This document shows, one piece after another, positions 58,501-64,000 of a stretch of 64,000 nucleotides of DNA. Made by a program: the position numbers and the translations under genes. The DNA lies in the NCBI GenBank assembly GCA_013398275.1, contig VZSE01002907.1:1-64000 (forward strand), read 5' to 3'. The notes under the pieces were generated by a model. That model was given only the letters and a program-made list of their open reading frames with translations. It searched no databases and was not told the origin of the DNA. The stretch's first letter is position 1. Each line of letters starts with the position of its first letter. This stretch comes from Promerops cafer (taxonomy: Eukaryota; Chordata; Aves; Passeriformes; Nectariniidae).

Positions 58501-61500
58501 CCTGTGCAACTTTTTCAAGTGGTTTCTTATTTACATCCACTGGCTGGAAGTCTGTGATGCCATATTTTTCACGGTAGAAGTCCTGGGTGAACTTGTCACA
58601 GTCATAGATTAAGAAGGTGCGTCCAAGGAGGGTGACAGTTTTGCCAATACCAAAATCTTTGGGTGAGTACCACTCTTGTACCTCATGATCAGTGATCTCC
58701 AGCACACAGCTTGGGAAGTTCTCTAAGGACAAGGGAGCAGAAGGAAAAAGAAATTAATCAGGGAGATGTTAACATTTCCTAGTGTAAAGGGATATAAAAG
58801 CAAGTATATAAGTAGCTACAGGGAGATGCTGGCACTGCTGTCCTGCCACTTTTTCCCAAAAGATACAGAATTTAGTGACTGTTTGAAGAACTTTTTTTTG
58901 ACCATGAAATAATGACACCTTAGCACAGATGGATGTGCCAATCTAAACTTACTGTTCTTGTCCCCAAAGATTTTGGGCAAGCGCTGGCGCCTCATCAGTA
59001 CCGGGAATGGGTCTCTCCCATCATTTTTCTTGTGGACTTCCCGAACCTCCACTGTGTCATCTGCCAAGAAGTAATGGATGATGCAGGGATGGTGATCACC
59101 AAAGGCACAGTTGGTGTCATCCCATATGGCATAGAAGCGAAGCACCTGGGGTGGAGAAAAAAAAGCAGACAGACATGGATCAGAATCATCTTTCGGTGCT
59201 GCAGAAATCAAATTCATCACATTGAGATGCTCAGGAGTTCCCCAAGGTTCAGCTTCTGAAGAAGCAGGAGAGACACAGGGAGAATTTATTCAGAGCAAGG
59301 GGCATTTGTGTTTGTCTGAAATTGTCTGCTCTGGCACCTGGCATCAATAGTCTGGGGGAGGAGTGGATGCAGTAAGACCATTCCTAAGAGAACTGCATCT
59401 GGCTGCTAAATTCCAGAGGCAGGTGGCTTATCTCATCCCAACAGAAAGCAAGAGGGTAATGGATGATATTGAGCACAGGCTCTGCAGTCCAAAGAGGAGC
59501 TGTTTACAAGGCACAAAGCCCAGAAAAAAAAAACATAAAAGGTTTTGTTTCTCACTAGAGCCAAGAAAGGAGCAAATCTGGAGTCTGTTCAGCAGACTGA
59601 GACAATTCAGAATGAGTGAGGTTGCAGACACTCACGAGACCTGGGTTTCAGTGGCACATATTCACTGTAATCACAGAATCTTTTAGGTTGGAAGATCATT
59701 GAGTCCAACCTATGACTGATCCCCACCTTGTCACCCTGCCCAGAGCACTGAGAGCCACATCCAGTCATTCCTTGGACCCCTCCAGGGATGGGGACTCCAC
59801 AACCTCCCTGGGCAGCGTGTTTCAATGTCTTTGAAGAAATTCTTCCTAATTCAACCTAAACCTCCCCTTGCACAACTTGAAGCCATTTCCAGTCCTGTCT
59901 CTGGCTGCCTGGGAGAAGATACTGACCCCGCCTTGGCTGTCCCCTCCTGTCAGGGAGTTGTACAGAGCCAGAAGGTCCTCCCTGAGCCTCCTTTTCTCCA
60001 GGCTGAGCCCCTTTCCCAGCTCCCTCAGCTGCTCCTGGTGCTCCAGCCCCTTCCCTGGAAACACTCCAGACCCTCAATGTCTTTCCTAGAGTGAAGGGCC
60101 CAGACCAGGGCCCAGACCAGGACCCAGGACTGGAGGTGCCTCACCAGTGTGATGTGGGTAACTATACAATAATTTGGGTAATCCCAGATCTCTCACCTTT
60201 GTGTCATAGGTCAGAAACTGCCTGAAGGGGTCGGGACCTGCGGGCACGATGGGTTTTTGCACAGGCGTCCGACGCTGCTCTGTGTAAGGATCTGAAACCA
60301 GTTCCTCTGGAGGGTTCACTACAATTCCTTGGCTCTCCAGGAACACCTAGGAAGGTCATCTGAGGTGTTAGTGCTGCCAGGAGTTCTGAGGGTAAGAGGT
60401 GACTAGAGGTTACATGTGGGCTGGGATGAGTGAGGTCAGAATCCTGCAAGTTCACTCCTCACAGAATTCTACAGCAAGAGCAAAATACAACAGATGACAA
60501 ATATATTTGTTTAAGCTGCTTCTTATCTTTGCTTACCCTTTAATTAATCAGAGCAGTTCTGTCCTGAACATCCTAACTCAGATTTCACTTGAGCACAGTT
60601 TTCCCTGGCCTTAGGGCTTTAAATGGAAGATAACTGTCAGTTGGTCTCTTGTGTAAATGAAAAAGATTAAATTGCTGTATAAACACAGATGTAGTCAGCC
60701 TGAATTTGCAAGACCTTAGGGCTGTGTCAGACAGTTAGAAGAAGCTAGTGTCACCCACACTAGGCACATCAAGACCCTTCAGGCACAAGGATATGTGTCA
60801 GTGGCAGCTTCATTCCATCTTTCAGGAGTACTTTTCCCACAGAAAGAGTGCAATCTGCTTGTTTATAAAGGGATTTTTTGCTTACCTTGGACCATGAACA
60901 AAATCCAGGGTGTTACTCCTGGACTTGCATCAGTCACCCAAAACAATCTCTGAAGTCAAGGGACTTGTTCCCTTTTTGGCTTTGGGAAGTGGTCCATGAA
61001 AACATTCAGCCCAGGAAGCACCTAAGCAAACATCTCCCACAAGAATATGAGATCCCCCTGGAGACTCACAAGGCAGGTTCACACTTTCAGACTCCCTATT
61101 TTCTGGTCTGGAAGATGTCAGTAAATGATAAATATACTATTGGTCTTGAGATATAGACCCACGTAGCTCATTCCATGTTTTCCATCAATATTAACATGAG
61201 GACCAGCTCTTTATTTGATGTGGACTGACTTGAACAGTCACCCAGTTCCAGCAGAGCTGGCCCCACAGCCACATTTATACCAATATATTATACATGCTTG
61301 GGAACATTCCTGGGCACTGAGGCCAACTGACGAGGAAAAGCCTGGACCTAAATTCTCCCAGCCTCCAGGACAGGCTGACTGCATGTAACTCACCGACTGG
61401 GAATGGTCCCTAGAGAAGCCTAACTCCTGGCCTGGAAGAATAGCAGCTGACCAGGGCTGAGATTTTACTGGGGACAATCTATCAGGATAGCAGCGTACTG

Positions 61501-62362
61501 GTAATTCTTATTTCTTGTTATTGGACCATTATTACCTCATTTATGGGCACAGAAATAGCCAGAAATAGAAAAGCAGGCAATGAGTAAGCTTTCTTAGAAA
61601 GGTCAGCTCATACCATGATTCTCAACCCATGGATCATGGCTTGGCTGTGGATGTGTGCAGAGTTACTACTTTTATTCCCTTCCACTGTTCCTAACAGAGG
61701 AATATTAAACCAGAAAAGTGTCAGGATCACTGATTTCCCTCTTATGTATGCACAATGTTTCATCTGGACTCCAATCAGTTAAACTGCTCAGACAGGAACT
61801 TAGGATTTGTATTGTAAAGAGAAGTCCTGAGGAAAAAGGATGGACTCCCAGCAGTCCTGGGGCAAAAATCCTGAGCAGTTTACTTGCCCTCAGCAGATGT
61901 CAAACCTGAAGTCCCCTTTGGCCTGAAAAAAGAAATCTACACAAAAAGCAAAATGAAAGACTGCGAGCACCCATATGACCAGAGCTACAGCTGCAAACTG
62001 CTGGACTCTTAACAGGTAATTAAAACCCTGCAATTCCCAGGAGTCTTTCTGGCAGTGCTCTCCCTACAACACACCTTGGTGAAGGAGTCGCAGTTGACCA
62101 GGCGGTAGGTCCGGCCGTAAATGGTGAGGTCGATGCCCAGGTTCAGATCCTTCCAGTGGTAATAATCCCCGTGCTCATTCTTGGGCACCCGGTGGCGTCT
62201 CATGAGTTTGCCTTGAAGCAGACCCGAGTTCTTCACCTTAGGCTCGATGATGCACATGCTGTCATCTTCCAGGTAGTAGTAGATGCCCACCTGGCGGATC
62301 CGGTAATGCTCCTCTGCGGAGATAGCGACCTCCTCCATGAAGTAGGCATCGAACTTCAAAAC
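52551..62362 (-). CDS. EFHC1: EF-hand domain-containing protein 1 (myoclonin-1), partial: last nine coding exons, 560 aa
   Basis: Microtubule-associated protein of cilia and mitotic spindle, linked in humans to juvenile myoclonic epilepsy. Exons in gene order: 62362-62075, 60346-60197, 59145-58953, 58722-58502, 57814-57674, 56528-56315, 55968-55821, 55019-54818, 52676-52551; all join in frame at GT-AG sites. Three DM10 domains are visible: the first from VLKFDAYF with RIRQVGIYYYLEDDSM, the second from VLRFYAIWDDTN with HYFLADDTVEVREVH, the third from KVLRYQVAL with SYFLSDDTISIYEPPVRNSG. A C-terminal EF-hand-like loop (FDKEGSGFLDKA) follows. Human EFHC1 has 640 residues, so about 80-95 N-terminal residues, encoded by exons 1-2, are missing because they lie beyond 64 kb. 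The C-terminus runs about 17 residues past the human-like end FLRAFPSN. Confidence 0.96.
52848..52990. repeat. Inverted/direct repeat built from CR1 ends in EFHC1
   Basis: Antisense CR1 end ('atcatagaaccattaaggat') followed by 17-base arms: CCTTTAGATCATCAAGT at 52900-52916 and its exact reverse complement at 52936-52952 and again at 52957-52973. Lies in the last intron of EFHC1. Confidence 0.75.
54181..54312 (+). repeat. AT-rich microsatellite in the last EFHC1 intron
   Basis: Runs of AAT/AAC, then ACT, TTA and finally TTTTA units. Length is likely polymorphic. Confidence 0.9.
55395..55545 (+). mobile_element. CR1 LINE 3' fragment in an EFHC1 intron
   Basis: CR1 tail in plus orientation ('ctggaagtgtttaagatcag' to 'agccattttgtggttttgg'). 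Confidence 0.85.
58064..58140 (-). mobile_element. CR1 LINE 3' end in an EFHC1 intron
   Basis: Short antisense CR1 end ('accatagaatggtttgggtt'). Confidence 0.8.
59665..60085 (-). mobile_element. CR1 LINE 3' part in an EFHC1 intron
   Basis: Antisense CR1 of over 400 bases ('aatcacagaatcttttaggt' to 'ggaaacactccagaccctca'), the same segment of the element as the CR1 at 46080 in TRAM2. Confidence 0.9.
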
Positions 62363-64000
62363 CTGCCCAAGGGACCATATAGCAAAGGGAGAGAGAAAGA
62401 CACAATTCGAACACTGTGATTAGTCTATCAAGGCCAATAATGTATTTGTAATTTGCTTTGGTGGTGTAAAATTACTGGATTAGATTCTAAAAATCTTCAA
62501 AGACAACTGTGGCCTAATCTGTGAGTGACAGCAGAGGCACCAGGAGGGCTTTTATTAAGATGTGTCTTTTTCAAATTAGGGGTGCCTGAGACAAGTGTAA
62601 AAATACAGCTTTTCCTTACTTCTTGCTAACCTGCTGTTTCACCTACTGCCAGGTGCTTGGCTGCTGACAGTAATCTACTTTACTGACACTCACAGCTCTT
62701 CATTTGTCAGCTTTACAGCCCTGATTTAGGGAAGTTATCCACAGATTTTAGTAAAGAGTTCAACCACATCTGAGGATTTTAAAATCTGAAAGGTGTCATC
62801 ATTTTAAGGCCAGGCTGGAGGGCCTCTGAGCAACCTGGAATAGTGGAAGGTGTGGCAGGGAGGCTGGAACAAGATGATCTTTAAGGTCCCTTTCCATGAT
62901 CTGAAGTCACATTTATTCAGCACTGACAGCAAAAACTGATTTGTGCTGGGGAAACAAGAAAGCTAATCAGCCAGTCCCTCTTCTTGGCAGAAGTAGGAGG
63001 AATATTCCCTCCAAGATCATTCAATGGCCCTAAGAAGGTGCAGGTGGCCAATCAGGCCTTGCACACCCAGCCTACCTCAGCCCAGAGGTCTGGATAATTA
63101 AGATGATAAAGCCAGCAAGTTCCTATCACTCAGCAAAATGCCCCACAAGGGACTGTGACACCCCCAGCAGCACAGGGGCCCCTGCTGCTCCTGTGGCTCG
63201 AAGGCAGGGGCACAGAAGGATCTGACAGATTAAACAGCAACATCTACATTACTCTGAAGGAACAGCCTCAGCAATTAACAGAGCACATCTGTTCCCCAGC
63301 CCGTGTCACAGCCGGGCTGAGGGCTGGCTGGCTGCAGACTGCTCTGGCAGGGCTGGCAGAGAGTGGAGCCTGCATGTGTTGAGTTCCTGAGCCCTGCAGC
63401 TCCCACTGCAGCAGCTGCTCCATCCACGGCTGCGGGTTGCAGCTTGGGCCACTGGCACACTGAAAACCAAGGGTCAGCTCAGGACTGCTCCGAGCAGACA
63501 CAGAGCCAGCTCCCAGCCTGATATGATCACCAAGATGTAACATGGGAAGCACTAATGGAGCAGTTCAGGTTGTGACACGCTGTGGTGACCAACACAAGCA
63601 CGAATAGATAGACCACGGTCAAACAGGCTGCCAGGGTTCCCACTGCAGACTGACTTTTCCAGTTAAAGCTCAATTACAACCTCAGTATAGTTTTGGAAAC
63701 ACAAAACTCCAGGCTGTGGCTTACAGAGCAATGCTTGTAAGCTGGAGCTTTCCAGAGCTAATCAAACCTCTTTTCCGACATCTGCTGGAAATGCCCGAGT
63801 GTAACTTGCAGGGAATGTCTGACATCGTTTACGTATTATAATCCTCCTCCCGAGCAAAGAAAGCCTCTTTCAGTCTGGGATTCAGCTGTCTCTGACTAAG
63901 GGCTCTGGCATCTGAAAACTGCTGTACGCAGTCCCGTGAACCCTGGAGCTGACTGTTTATGTCTCCGAATTTGGCCACTGATATTCCTGGAATCAGCTTC
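62363..64000. other. EFHC1: EFHC1 upstream intron, no exon recognised
   Basis: Lies upstream of the first visible EFHC1 exon. I looked on the minus strand for the N-terminal EFHC1 exons and found none. A short plus-orientation CR1 end lies at 62810-62905. Nothing else is recognised. Confidence 0.55.
62810..62905 (+). mobile_element. CR1 LINE 3' end
   Basis: Short CR1 end with 'gcaacctggaatagtggaag' and 'gatgatctttaaggtccctt'. Confidence 0.75.

Noticed and set aside
63268..63552. Possible EFHC1 N-terminal exon
   Set aside because: The translation does not resemble the EFHC1 N-terminus and no in-frame donor was found.
1..64000. CRISPR arrays, phage or bacterial operons, tRNA or rRNA genes
   Set aside because: No such structure was seen; all repeats are CR1, LTR, minisatellite or microsatellite, and genes have vertebrate introns.

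Overview
The window is vertebrate nuclear DNA, almost certainly from a songbird (passerine). Interspersed repeats are mostly CR1 (chicken repeat 1) LINE tails, and two LTRs resemble ERVL-type LTRs I know from zebra finch. The genes are an avian beta-defensin (AvBD) tract followed by XKR5, TRAM2 and EFHC1. All are multi-exon genes with GT-AG introns, so most long open frames in the window are not genes. Exons were located by reading splice sites and motifs by hand.

Left part (1-15 kb, minus strand): about 1.4 kb of LTR/ERV-like sequence; an orphan defensin-type promoter plus exon 1 (about 1.6-1.9 kb) with no visible exons 2-4; a beta-defensin closest to AvBD3 (5.31-3.5 kb); AvBD5 (9.38-8.58 kb, last exon not resolved); and AvBD4 (14.91-12.77 kb, coding part complete). 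The defensins share one layout: a non-coding exon 1, an exon 2 carrying the signal peptide with exactly 58 coding bases, an exon 3 carrying the six-cysteine domain, and a terminal exon that is mostly 3' UTR. They encode secreted antimicrobial peptides.

Middle (19.4-24.4 kb, plus strand): XKR5, seven exons, 658 residues, behind a GC-rich promoter with a 41-bp minisatellite. From 30.5 to about 50.9 kb (plus strand) lies TRAM2, 11 exons, 377 residues, with a CpG-rich start, a 7.3-kb first intron, an LTR just upstream of exon 3, a CR1 reaching almost to the last splice acceptor, and a probable 4.3-kb 3' UTR.

Right part (64-52.1 kb, minus strand): the last nine coding exons of EFHC1 (560 residues: three DM10 domains and one EF-hand-like loop), convergent with TRAM2. 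Its first exons lie beyond 64 kb.

The genes do not form one pathway. The defensins are a co-located host-defence family; XKR5, TRAM2 and EFHC1 are ordinary flanking genes. In mammals XKR5 lies beside the beta-defensins (human 8p23) while TRAM2-EFHC1 lies elsewhere (human 6p12), so their adjacency here marks an avian/mammalian rearrangement boundary. Single N characters at 11631 and 30435 mark assembly gaps. I found no CRISPR array, tRNA, rRNA or bacterial-type system. The most distinctive signals are the duplicated defensin promoter, the unusual defensin 3' splice ends, and transposon material next to TRAM2 splice sites.
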